Below the pieces are notes generated by a model. It did not search any database and was not told the DNA's origin. It worked only from the letters and a program-made list of their open reading frames with translations. A stretch of DNA of 9,188 bases, from contig CALMCK010000061.1 of the NCBI GenBank assembly GCA_937862845.1, forward strand, positions 1 to 9,188. Reading direction: 5' to 3'. Below are positions 1 through 4,829 of the stretch, in pieces. The position numbers and the translations under genes are program-made. How positions within the stretch are numbered: position 1 is the stretch's first letter; each line of letters opens with the position of its first letter. Source of the DNA: an uncultured Burkholderiaceae bacterium. Lineage in GTDB: Bacteria > Pseudomonadota > Gammaproteobacteria > Burkholderiales > Burkholderiaceae.

Positions 1-21
1 ATTAAATAAAATGTGAATCGT

Positions 22-50
22 GTAAGGAACTGCGCCGCCGCTGCGTCTAA
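22..50 (+). promoter_or_regulatory. Candidate ECF-sigma promoter ahead of the anti-sigma/bufferin operon
   Basis: GTAAGG (22-27) is followed by a 16-base spacer and CGTC (44-47, within CGTCTAA). This is the layout expected for extracytoplasmic-function sigma factors: a GTAAC/GGAAC-like -35 and a CGTC or CGAA -10 about 16 bases apart. An overlapping GGAAC (26-30) could act as an alternative -35 with a shorter spacer. The position fits autoregulation of an operon that starts with an anti-sigma gene, and DUF2282 operons are known ECF targets in Caulobacter (SigF) and Neisseria (SigE). The match was made by eye on one site, so it is only suggestive. Confidence 0.4.
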
Positions 51-75
51 TCAACGCAGAACAACGCAAACACTT

Positions 76-88
76 TGACATATTGTCA
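76..88. promoter_or_regulatory. Perfect dyad TGACA-N3-TGTCA, possible operator
   Basis: TGACATATTGTCA is a perfect inverted repeat with 5-base arms and a TAT centre. It lies between the candidate ECF promoter and the ribosome binding site of the anti-sigma gene. The left arm overlaps TTGACA (75-80), a consensus sigma-70 -35 box, but no good -10 is found 16-18 bases downstream. It could be an operator or a chance palindrome. Confidence 0.25.
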
Positions 89-109
89 GAGGCCATAAAG
101 GAGCAGGTT

Positions 110-310
110 GTGTGGATGTTTCATTGTAAAGACGCCACCATGTGGCAAATTCGACTGCAAGACGAGCAGCTGCCTTTGAGCGTGCGGCTTCGACTGCGGG
201 CGCATTTGCTTGTGTGCCGTCGATGCCGAGCGCTGCAAAACCAGCTGTCAGTGATTCAGCAAGGCGTACACGAATGGCGTGAACGAACGGATAACGCACA
301 AAATAATTGA
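110..310 (+). CDS. MseR-like zinc-type anti-sigma factor (zf-HC2 family)
   Basis: This is a small cytosolic protein of about 66 residues. It carries the zinc anti-sigma signature HxxxCxxC (HLLVCRRC) in an arginine-rich helix, preceded by an N-terminal HCKDAT segment that supplies a further Cys. The order CK..T, then leucine/arginine-rich helix, then HxxxCxxC, then a polar tail is typical of short anti-sigma proteins such as Neisseria MseR. These hold an ECF sigma factor inactive until an oxidative or metal signal releases it. The start is uncertain. AAGGAG (98-103) is 6 bases before GTG 110 and 12 before ATG 116, while TTG 83 lacks a comparable site. ATG 116 would give MFHCKD, which fits family N-termini. 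The gene precedes two DUF2282 genes, the expected neighbours. The cognate sigma gene is not in the window and may lie just upstream. Confidence 0.8.
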   Translation: MWMFHCKDATMWQIRLQDEQLPLSVRLRLRAHLLVCRRCRALQNQLSVIQQGVHEWRERTDNAQNN

Positions 311-337
311 TAAACGTTTCATTAACTGGAGAGACCC

Positions 338-670
338 ATGAAAAAATACAGCACCATGATGACGCTGGCCTTGGCGGGATTGGCAGTAACCGCTTGCTCA
401 AAAACAGAAGCACCCAAAGCCGACATGCCAAAAGTAGAGGCAAGCCCAGCTGCCGCAGCACCGATGGCGGCCGAAGCCAAAACGGACAACATGGCCACAC
501 CCGCGAGCACTGAAAAATGCTACGGCGTCGCGATGGCAGGTAAAAATGACTGCGCCAATAAATCAGGCTCGCATTCATGTGCGGGTCAGAGTACCAAAGA
601 CAAGGACCCACAAGAATGGAAGTCCGTTGACAAAGGCACCTGCGAAGGATTGGGCGGTAAATTGAGTTAA
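338..670 (+). CDS. bufA1: DUF2282 bufferin-type precursor, lipoprotein form
   Basis: This 110-residue exported protein has two parts. The N-terminus is a lipoprotein signal peptide (MKK, hydrophobic stretch, lipobox VTAC with acylated Cys20). Ser at +2 predicts Lol transport to the outer membrane rather than retention in the inner membrane. Residues 21-58 form an Ala/Pro/Lys/Glu-rich spacer. Residues 59-110 are the DUF2282 core, with Cys61, 72, 81 and 102 and the motifs AGKNDC and GSHSCAG. Proteins of this family (bufferins) are precursors whose core cysteines are modified by a DUF692/DUF2063 enzyme pair to make a periplasmic copper-binding product. GGAG (328-331) lies 6 bases before the ATG. 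Membrane anchoring is inferred from the lipobox. The second DUF2282 gene downstream has the same cysteine spacing but an ordinary signal peptide. Confidence 0.88.
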   Translation: MKKYSTMMTLALAGLAVTACSKTEAPKADMPKVEASPAAAAPMAAEAKTDNMATPASTEKCYGVAMAGKNDCANKSGSHSCAGQSTKDKDPQEWKSVDKGTCEGLGGKLS

Positions 671-689
671 CACTCAATTGTTTTTGAGT
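660..689 (+). promoter_or_regulatory. Overlapping alternative hairpins between the two bufA genes
   Basis: The segment contains TTGAGT (662-667), ACTCAA (672-677) and TTGAGT (684-689). The middle copy can pair with either flank. The first option is an 8-bp stem (660-667 with 672-679, loop TAAC) followed by TTTTT at 681-685, which overlaps the bufA1 stop codon and resembles a weak terminator. The second is a 6-bp stem (672-677 with 684-689). Both stems are AT-rich. They may reduce read-through, stabilise the upstream message end, or be insignificant. Confidence 0.35.
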
Positions 690-710
690 TTTGATTTTAA
701 AACATTCTTT

Positions 711-734
711 CACAACACATTATTTGCTGTTGTG
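711..734 (+). repeat. Inverted repeat just upstream of the bufA2 ribosome binding site
   Basis: CACAACA (711-717) can pair with TGTTGTG (728-734), or CAACACA (713-719) with TGTGTTG (731-737). Either hairpin ends shortly before the AGGAG at 742-746. It could modulate translation start or act as a 5' stabilising stem after processing. This is a sequence observation only. Confidence 0.3.
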
Positions 735-753
735 TTGACACAGGAGAAACACC

Positions 754-1008
754 ATGAAAAAATCACAAGTACTGATGGGCGCTGCTCTTGCCGCTGCGAT
801 GTTATCGGGCGTTGCGCAAGCAAATGACAAATGCTTCGGCGTCGCCGCAGCGGGTAAAAACGACTGCGCATCGGCCAATGGCTCGCACGCCTGCGCGGGC
901 ATGGCGACCCAAGACAACGCAAAAGAAGATTGGAAATATGTGGCAAACGGCACTTGCGCCAAAATGGGCGGCAAGATGATGAGCAAAGAAAAAATGCCAA
1001 AGATGTAA
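754..1008 (+). CDS. bufA2: DUF2282 bufferin-type precursor, secreted form
   Basis: This 84-residue exported protein has a Sec signal peptide (MKK, Ala/Leu/Met-rich core) with a clear AxA-type cleavage site (VAQA, then ND) after residue 23. The mature part of about 61 residues is the DUF2282 core with Cys27, 38, 47 and 68, AGKNDC, GSHACAG and a Met/Lys-rich tail. Cysteine spacings of 11, 9 and 21 are identical to those of the preceding lipoprotein paralogue, so the pair arose by duplication or shares one maturation system. The expected role is a periplasmic copper-buffering peptide modified by BufB/BufC. AGGAG (742-746) lies 7 bases before the ATG. Two terminator-like hairpins follow immediately, which separates this gene from the enzyme genes. 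Confidence 0.9.
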   Translation: MKKSQVLMGAALAAAMLSGVAQANDKCFGVAAAGKNDCASANGSHACAGMATQDNAKEDWKYVANGTCAKMGGKMMSKEKMPKM

Positions 1009-1018
1009 CCATGTGTTC

Positions 1019-1038
1019 GCAAGCGCATCGCTTGCTTT
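1019..1038 (+). terminator. Terminator-like hairpin 1 between bufA2 and bufB
   Basis: GCAAGCG (1019-1025) and CGCTTGC (1029-1035) form a 7-bp GC-rich stem with a CAT loop, probably opening to GCAAGC with a 5-base loop. A short TTT follows (1036-1038). The T-tract is weak, so the hairpin may work together with the next one or protect the 3' end of the bufA message. Confidence 0.5.
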
Positions 1039-1044
1039 CTCCAA

Positions 1045-1073
1045 AAAACGACTTGGTTAAACCAAGTCGTTTT
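1045..1073 (+). terminator. Terminator-like hairpin 2 (attenuator) between bufA2 and bufB
   Basis: Bases 1045-1058 and 1060-1073 form a 14-bp perfect inverted repeat around a single A. The usable core is ACGACTTGG with CCAAGTCGT and a loop of about five bases. TTTT closes the right side, and AAAAAA precedes the left side so that the minus strand would also end in U. Because bufB follows 45 bases later without a convincing promoter of its own, this looks like a partial terminator that lowers enzyme expression relative to the precursor genes. Confidence 0.7.
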
Positions 1074-1117
1074 CGCAAAAGGCTCGATTGTAGGGTTGAA
1101 AGATTGAAGGATTGAAA

Positions 1118-1930
1118 ATGCTGCAAGGTTATGGCGTCGGTCTGCGCGCCCCTCACTATCGTCAGTTTCTCAACGAGAAGCCATTGGTTGATTGGATTGA
1201 GGTGCACGCCGAAAACTACTTCGGTGCGGGTGGGTGGGACATGCATGTGCTCACGACTTTACGCGAGCACTATCCCGTCAGTGTGCATGGCGTTGGTTTG
1301 GGCTTGGGTTCGGCGAGTGGCATATCGAGCACACATTTGGCGCGGCTCGCCACATTGGTTGAACGCATACAGCCTGCGTTGGTGTCCGAGCATCTGTGTT
1401 GGGGTTCAACTGAGCGCGGTGTGCTCAATGATTTATTGCCGCTGCCGTATTCCGAGGAAGCCTTGACCGTGTTGAGCGATAACATTGATCAAATGCAAAA
1501 CGCACTGGGTCGGCGGGTGTTGATTGAAAACCTGAGCAGCTATGTGCAGTTTGTCGATGACGCCATGTCCGAAGCGGTGTTTCTCAATGCCTTGGTCAAA
1601 CGCACGGGTTGCGGTCTGCTGCTCGATGTGAACAATCTGTACGTCAATCAGCTCAACCATGGCGTGAGTGCAGAAGCGGCGATTTCGCTGATTGATTTGA
1701 CCGCGGTGGGCGAAGTGCACCTCGCGGGGCATTTGGTCACCGATGATGTGGTCATCGATCACCATGGCGATTGTGTTGATGATGCGGTGTGGGATTTATA
1801 CCAACATGTCATCGGGCGCATGGGTGCTGTGCCGACGTTGATTGAGTGGGACACCGACGTGCCCGAGCTGGCGGTTTTGGTCGCTGAGTCGGACAAAGCG
1901 CGCACCAAAGCGATGGAGGCATTGGCATGA
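1118..1930 (+). CDS. bufB: BufB, DUF692/MNIO-family maturation enzyme
   Basis: This 270-residue cytosolic TIM-barrel enzyme belongs to the multinuclear non-heme iron-dependent oxidase (MNIO, DUF692) family. With BufC it oxidatively modifies cysteines of DUF2282 precursors, reported to give thiooxazole groups. Visible motifs in order are GVGLRAPHY (near 6-14), EVHAENYF (28-35), VHG with His57, SEHLCW with Glu91 and His92, ENLSSY with Glu137 and Asn138, LLDVNN with Asp170, EVHLAGH (199-205), DHHGD (214-218) and LIEWD with Glu243. These His, Asp, Glu and Asn residues match the iron-ligand set of the family. Length is typical. ATG 1118 was chosen because AAGGA (1107-1111) lies 6 bases upstream; TTG 1112 lacks a spaced site. 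The stop overlaps the bufC start (ATGA), which indicates translational coupling. Confidence 0.93.
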   Translation: MLQGYGVGLRAPHYRQFLNEKPLVDWIEVHAENYFGAGGWDMHVLTTLREHYPVSVHGVGLGLGSASGISSTHLARLATLVERIQPALVSEHLCWGSTERGVLNDLLPLPYSEEALTVLSDNIDQMQNALGRRVLIENLSSYVQFVDDAMSEAVFLNALVKRTGCGLLLDVNNLYVNQLNHGVSAEAAISLIDLTAVGEVHLAGHLVTDDVVIDHHGDCVDDAVWDLYQHVIGRMGAVPTLIEWDTDVPELAVLVAESDKARTKAMEALA

Positions 1931-2694
1931 GTTTACTGGCGCAGCAAAAAAATTTTGCGGATTTGATGGTGACAAGGGGCAAGCCCGCAACGGATTTGTA
2001 CAGCAAAAAAATCACTGTCGCGCGCGGCTTGGCCGTGTATCGCAACAACATCCGTGGTGCATGGCGTAACGCATTGGCCGCGACGTTTCCTGTGCTGACA
2101 CAGCTGTTGGGTGAGGATGGTTTTTCGCTGTGCGCGCAGGATTACTGTGCGGCGCATCCCTCACAAAGCGGCGATTTAAATGAGTTGGGCGTGCATTTCG
2201 CCGAGTTTTTGGCGCAATACGCACCGCTGTCGGAATACCCGTATTTGCCCGATGTCGCACGGCTCGAGTGGCTGTGGCATCGTGCCCACTACGCGGCCGA
2301 TGCTGCGCCGCTGTCCGTGGCAGACTTGATGACACGCGGCGCCGATGATTGGTTGGCCGCGCGTGTGCAGGCTGCGCCGAGCGCGTTTGTGTTGAGCTGT
2401 GGCACCGCAGCGGCGACGATTTGGTTGGCGCATCAGGAGGGCGGTGATGTCGCTGCGCTCGCTGACGATGCGGTGGTGATGCGGCCTGAGCATTGTTTGG
2501 TGTCACGCCCACGCTGGCGTGTCGAGGTGCGCGTGATGGATGAAGCGACGGTGGTTTTTTTGGAGCTGTTGCAAAGCGGCCTGTGCTTTGAGGCCGCGCT
2601 GGCGGCTTTGGAAGCGCAGGATTTAGCCATTGATTTGGTCGCTGTGCTGCCTATTTTACTTGAAGCCGGTGTGTGGCAGGGATTGGTTTGGTGA
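1927..2694 (+). CDS. bufC: BufC, DUF2063-family partner of the MNIO maturase
   Basis: This 255-residue protein is expected to present the DUF2282 precursor to BufB. The N-terminal half carries the DUF2063 signature RGLAVYRNN...WRNALAATFPVLTQLLG (about 33-62). YPYLPDVARLEWLWHRAHYA (104-123) follows, also typical. The C-terminal half is more divergent, as usual for the family, and has a precursor-recognition-like fold in structurally studied relatives. There is no signal peptide, so it acts in the cytosol before export. A strong ribosome binding site, GGAGG (1915-1919), lies within the end of bufB, 7 bases before the overlapping ATG. Pfam calls the N-terminus 'putative DNA-binding', which is probably misleading here. 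No DoxX-type membrane gene follows, unlike in many related operons. Confidence 0.9.
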   Translation: MSLLAQQKNFADLMVTRGKPATDLYSKKITVARGLAVYRNNIRGAWRNALAATFPVLTQLLGEDGFSLCAQDYCAAHPSQSGDLNELGVHFAEFLAQYAPLSEYPYLPDVARLEWLWHRAHYAADAAPLSVADLMTRGADDWLAARVQAAPSAFVLSCGTAAATIWLAHQEGGDVAALADDAVVMRPEHCLVSRPRWRVEVRVMDEATVVFLELLQSGLCFEAALAALEAQDLAIDLVAVLPILLEAGVWQGLVW

Positions 2695-2715
2695 GTGTTG
2701 CGTTTCCATTTGCAT

Positions 2716-2743
2716 GGATGCGCGCTCCTACGCTTGAGCATCC
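2716..2743 (+). repeat. Short inverted repeat after bufC
   Basis: GGATGC (2716-2721) and GCATCC (2738-2743) form a 6-bp stem with a 16-base loop about 20 bases after the bufC stop. No T-tract follows, so this is not a convincing intrinsic terminator. No other terminator for the bufferin operon is evident before the metX leader. Confidence 0.2.
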
Positions 2744-2795
2744 GTTGAAATATATCCACCGTATGTCCGCAACGCTGGCTTGCGATGCTGTGATG

Positions 2796-2804
2796 TGGTA
2801 CATT
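2796..2804 (+). promoter_or_regulatory. Candidate extended -10 promoter of the metX leader
   Basis: TGGTACATT contains a TGn extended -10 and TACATT (2799-2804), a four-of-six match to TATAAT. There is no good -35 at the standard distance. A start near 2811 would place the whole SAM-II-like aptamer at the very 5' end of the transcript, which is the expected arrangement. Confidence 0.4.
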
Positions 2805-2816
2805 AACGAAACAATA

Positions 2817-2876
2817 AAGCGCCGATTTGAATCAGCTTGCGGGCGCGGCTTGAAGACAAGCCAAAACGGCTAAACA
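2817..2876 (+). ncRNA. SAM-II-like riboswitch aptamer upstream of metX
   Basis: P1 is GCGCC (2819-2823) with GGCGC (2842-2846). The loop begins GATTTG (2824-2829) and ends CTTGC (2836-2840), both hallmarks of the SAM-II (metA motif) aptamer. After P1 comes an inserted hairpin, GGCTTG (2847-2852) with CAAGCC (2857-2862), and then AAAACGGCTAAA, whose GCTAAA (2869-2874) is the conserved 3' element. AGCT in the loop (2834-2837) can pair with GGCT (2868-2871) as the pseudoknot. The location just before a methionine-synthesis gene agrees. SAM-II is best known from alphaproteobacteria but also occurs in other proteobacteria. The extra hairpin makes this version longer than the minimal form. Assignment is by consensus recall, not by covariance search. 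Confidence 0.8.
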
Positions 2877-2880
2877 ATGC

Positions 2881-2926
2881 AACCCAAGCTGTGCGATGTG
2901 CTTTATCGCTGACAACTTGGGTTTTT
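2881..2926 (+). terminator. Riboswitch-controlled intrinsic terminator before metX
   Basis: AACCCAAG (2881-2888) pairs with CTTGGGTT (2916-2923), with a nested GCGAT (2893-2897)/ATCGC (2905-2909) stem, followed by TTTTT (2922-2926). The 5' arm is also complementary to the aptamer loop. CAGCTTG (2833-2839) pairs with CAAGCTG (2885-2891), and GG (2841-2842) with CC (2883-2884) after a one-base bulge. This 9-bp antiterminator cannot coexist with either the SAM-bound pseudoknot or the terminator. The arrangement predicts that SAM binding promotes termination before metX. Confidence 0.85.
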
Positions 2927-2975
2927 ATTTGTGGCACTTATTTAACCACCACATCAACATCGACTCGCATCAAAT

Positions 2976-4106
2976 ATGACAGAACGCACGCTCGGCGTCA
3001 TCACGCCGCAAACCATGGACTTCGATGTCGCTTTGCCATTGCAAAGCGGCGCAGCTCTGCGCGACTATACCCTGATGTACGAAACCTATGGCACGCTCAA
3101 TGCCGCACGCGACAACGCCGTGCTGATTTGCCATGCGCTCAATGCCTCACACCATGTCGCGGGAACATCGCCGTCGGGCGAGCTCGGCTGGTGGGACAAC
3201 ATGATTGGGCCGGGCAAACCCATCGACACCGATCGTTTTTTTGTGATTGGTGTGAACAATCTGGGTTCTTGTTTTGGTTCAACAGGCCCGATGCACATCA
3301 ATCCCGATACGGGCAAACACTATGGCGCGGATTTTCCATTTGTCACGGTCGAGGATTGGGTCGATGCACAGCAACGCCTCATGCATGCGCTCGGCATCGA
3401 GCAGTGGGCCGCCGTCATGGGCGGTAGCCTCGGTGGCATGCAGGCATTGGCGTGGAGCATACGCTATCCCGATGCGCTGCGCCATTGCGTTGTGATTGCA
3501 TCTGCGCCGATGCTCAGCACACAAAACATCGCGTTCAATGATGTGGCGCGCCAATCAATTTTGTCAGATCCTGATTTTCATGGCGGGCATTTTTATGAAC
3601 ACAACACCGTGCCGCGCCGTGGGCTGCGTGTGGCGCGCATGATTGGCCACATCACGTATTTATCTGACAATGACATGGCCGAGAAGTTTGGTCGCGAATT
3701 GCGTGCCAAAGACAACTACGGTTTTGGTTATGGTGTGGACTTTGAGATTGAGTCCTATCTGCGTTATCAGGGCGATAAATTCGCTGATTATTTTGACGCC
3801 AATACCTATTTGCTCATCACCAAAGCGCTTGATTATTTTGACCCGGCGCGTTTGCACGGTGGCGATTTAAGCCGCGCACTGGCGAGCACCACGGCGCAGT
3901 ATCTCATCGCATCTTTTTCGACCGACTGGCGTTTTTCACCCGAGCGCTCGCGCGAAATGGTGCAAGCACTCGTCAAAAATCGCCGCACCGTCAGCTATGC
4001 CGAAATCGAAGCGCGCCATGGCCACGATGCATTTTTACTCGATGATGTGCGTTACCACAATGTCGTGCGCGCTTACTTTGAGCGCATCTCAGGAGAACGC
4101 GCATGA
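2976..4106 (+). CDS. metX: Homoserine O-acyltransferase MetX
   Basis: This 376-residue alpha/beta-hydrolase-fold enzyme transfers an acetyl or succinyl group from CoA to homoserine, the committed step of methionine synthesis. The nucleophile elbow is GGSLGG with Ser151; the rest of the triad is Asp317 (STDWRFSPE) and His350 (GHDAF). Other family blocks are YETYGTLNAARDNAVL (35-50), GWWDNMIGPGKPIDT (71-85), NNLGSCFGSTGP (94-105) and YLRYQGDKF (261-269). Length is normal. Acetyl versus succinyl specificity cannot be read with confidence; many metW-linked MetX proteins of proteobacteria are reported to use succinyl-CoA. No Shine-Dalgarno sequence precedes ATG 2976, only an A/C-rich leader, yet TERTLGVITPQ matches the family N-terminus. 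Transcription is probably controlled by the SAM-II-like element. It overlaps metW by ATGA. Confidence 0.95.
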   Translation: MTERTLGVITPQTMDFDVALPLQSGAALRDYTLMYETYGTLNAARDNAVLICHALNASHHVAGTSPSGELGWWDNMIGPGKPIDTDRFFVIGVNNLGSCFGSTGPMHINPDTGKHYGADFPFVTVEDWVDAQQRLMHALGIEQWAAVMGGSLGGMQALAWSIRYPDALRHCVVIASAPMLSTQNIAFNDVARQSILSDPDFHGGHFYEHNTVPRRGLRVARMIGHITYLSDNDMAEKFGRELRAKDNYGFGYGVDFEIESYLRYQGDKFADYFDANTYLLITKALDYFDPARLHGGDLSRALASTTAQYLIASFSTDWRFSPERSREMVQALVKNRRTVSYAEIEARHGHDAFLLDDVRYHNVVRAYFERISGERA

Positions 4107-4732
4107 GCACCCGCAGCAACACCATCAACGCCGCCAATCTACTCGCGGGCGAAGCGCGCATGGACTTCGACGTCATCAGTCGTTGGGTGCCTGAAGGCGC
4201 ACACGTATTGGATTTGGGTTGTGGTGATGGTCGTTTGTTGGCCAAACTGCACGCCGATAAAAACGTCACAGGCTATGGTGTCGAGCTGCACGATGACAAT
4301 GTTCATGCCTGCGTGCAAAAAGGTCTGAACGTATTGCAACAGGATTTAGAGAGCGGCTTGACGTGGTTTGAGGACAAAAGTTTTGACGTCGCCATCCTCT
4401 CGTTGACGCTGCAAGCCGTGCACAAAACCGAAGAAATGATACGAGAAATCACCCGCGTCGGCAAAACTTGCATCATCTCCGTGCCCAATTTCGGACACTG
4501 GCCACACCGCTGGGCCGTGCTCAAAGGCCGCATGCCTGTGTCAAAAACCCTGCCCTACGAGTGGTATAACACGCCGAATGTGCGCGTGCTGACCCTGCTC
4601 GATTTCGTCAGCATCGCCGATGATGTCGGCTGCCGTGTGCTCGATCAGGTGGTGCTGCGTGAAGACAGAGAGGTGAAGTTTCTGCCCAATTTACGTGGCG
4701 ACTTGGCGGTGTTTAAACTCGAATCGCGCTGA
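4103..4732 (+). CDS. metW: MetW, methyltransferase-like partner of MetX
   Basis: This 209-residue Rossmann-fold protein carries a SAM-binding motif I (VLDLGCGDG, 35-43), an acidic residue after strand 2 (Glu61 in GVELHD) and the MetW-specific VPNFGHWPHR (127-136) and YEWYNTPNVR (152-161). In proteobacteria metW sits next to metX and is reported to support MetX activity; a methyltransferase reaction has not been firmly defined. The start at 4103 overlaps the metX stop and has AGGAG (4091-4095) 7 bases upstream. An internal ATG (4160, MDFDVISRW) would give a shorter N-terminus more typical of the family but lacks comparable signals. The two genes are clearly one translationally coupled unit. 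Confidence 0.93.
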   Translation: MSTRSNTINAANLLAGEARMDFDVISRWVPEGAHVLDLGCGDGRLLAKLHADKNVTGYGVELHDDNVHACVQKGLNVLQQDLESGLTWFEDKSFDVAILSLTLQAVHKTEEMIREITRVGKTCIISVPNFGHWPHRWAVLKGRMPVSKTLPYEWYNTPNVRVLTLLDFVSIADDVGCRVLDQVVLREDREVKFLPNLRGDLAVFKLESR

Positions 4733-4765
4733 TGTTTGCGACGGCGTGTTGCTGCTCAAAAAACA

Positions 4766-4789
4766 AAAAATGCCCAGATGGGCATTTTT
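4766..4789. terminator. Bidirectional intrinsic terminator between metW and the SMP-30-like gene
   Basis: AAAAATGCCC (4766-4775) and GGGCATTTTT (4780-4789) form a 10-bp stem with an AGAT loop. T-rich sequence follows on the plus strand (GTTTTAG). On the minus strand a longer T-run follows, the complement of AAAAAACAAAAAA. The hairpin lies between two convergent genes and can end transcription from both. Confidence 0.9.
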
Positions 4790-4829
4790 GTTTTAGTACA
4801 ACGCACGAAGCGTGTCGCATCGTTTTGGC

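Noticed and set aside
12..50. Cys-containing frame (CESCKELRRRC) at the left edge
   Set aside because: It is only 14 codons between stops at 3-5 and 48-50, has no start signal and overlaps the candidate promoter. It cannot be shown to be a gene end.
51..713. Long open frame on the minus strand across the anti-sigma and bufA1 genes
   Set aside because: It is antisense to two well-supported genes and the two intergenic stretches, its translation is low-complexity Arg/Leu/Pro/Ser-rich with no recognisable domain, and no ribosome binding site is evident.
1088..1117. Tandem GATTGAA-like repeats before bufB as a regulatory repeat array
   Set aside because: There are only two or three imperfect copies in about 25 bases, and the segment also contains the ribosome binding site. 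It is too short to call a repeat array or CRISPR-like element.
2673..2873. 66-codon plus-strand frame after bufC
   Set aside because: It runs straight through the riboswitch aptamer, has no ribosome binding site and resembles no family.
2837..3427. 196-codon plus-strand frame overlapping the metX leader and 5' half
   Set aside because: It is an out-of-frame shadow of metX, rich in Arg/His/Cys, and overlaps the riboswitch and terminator.
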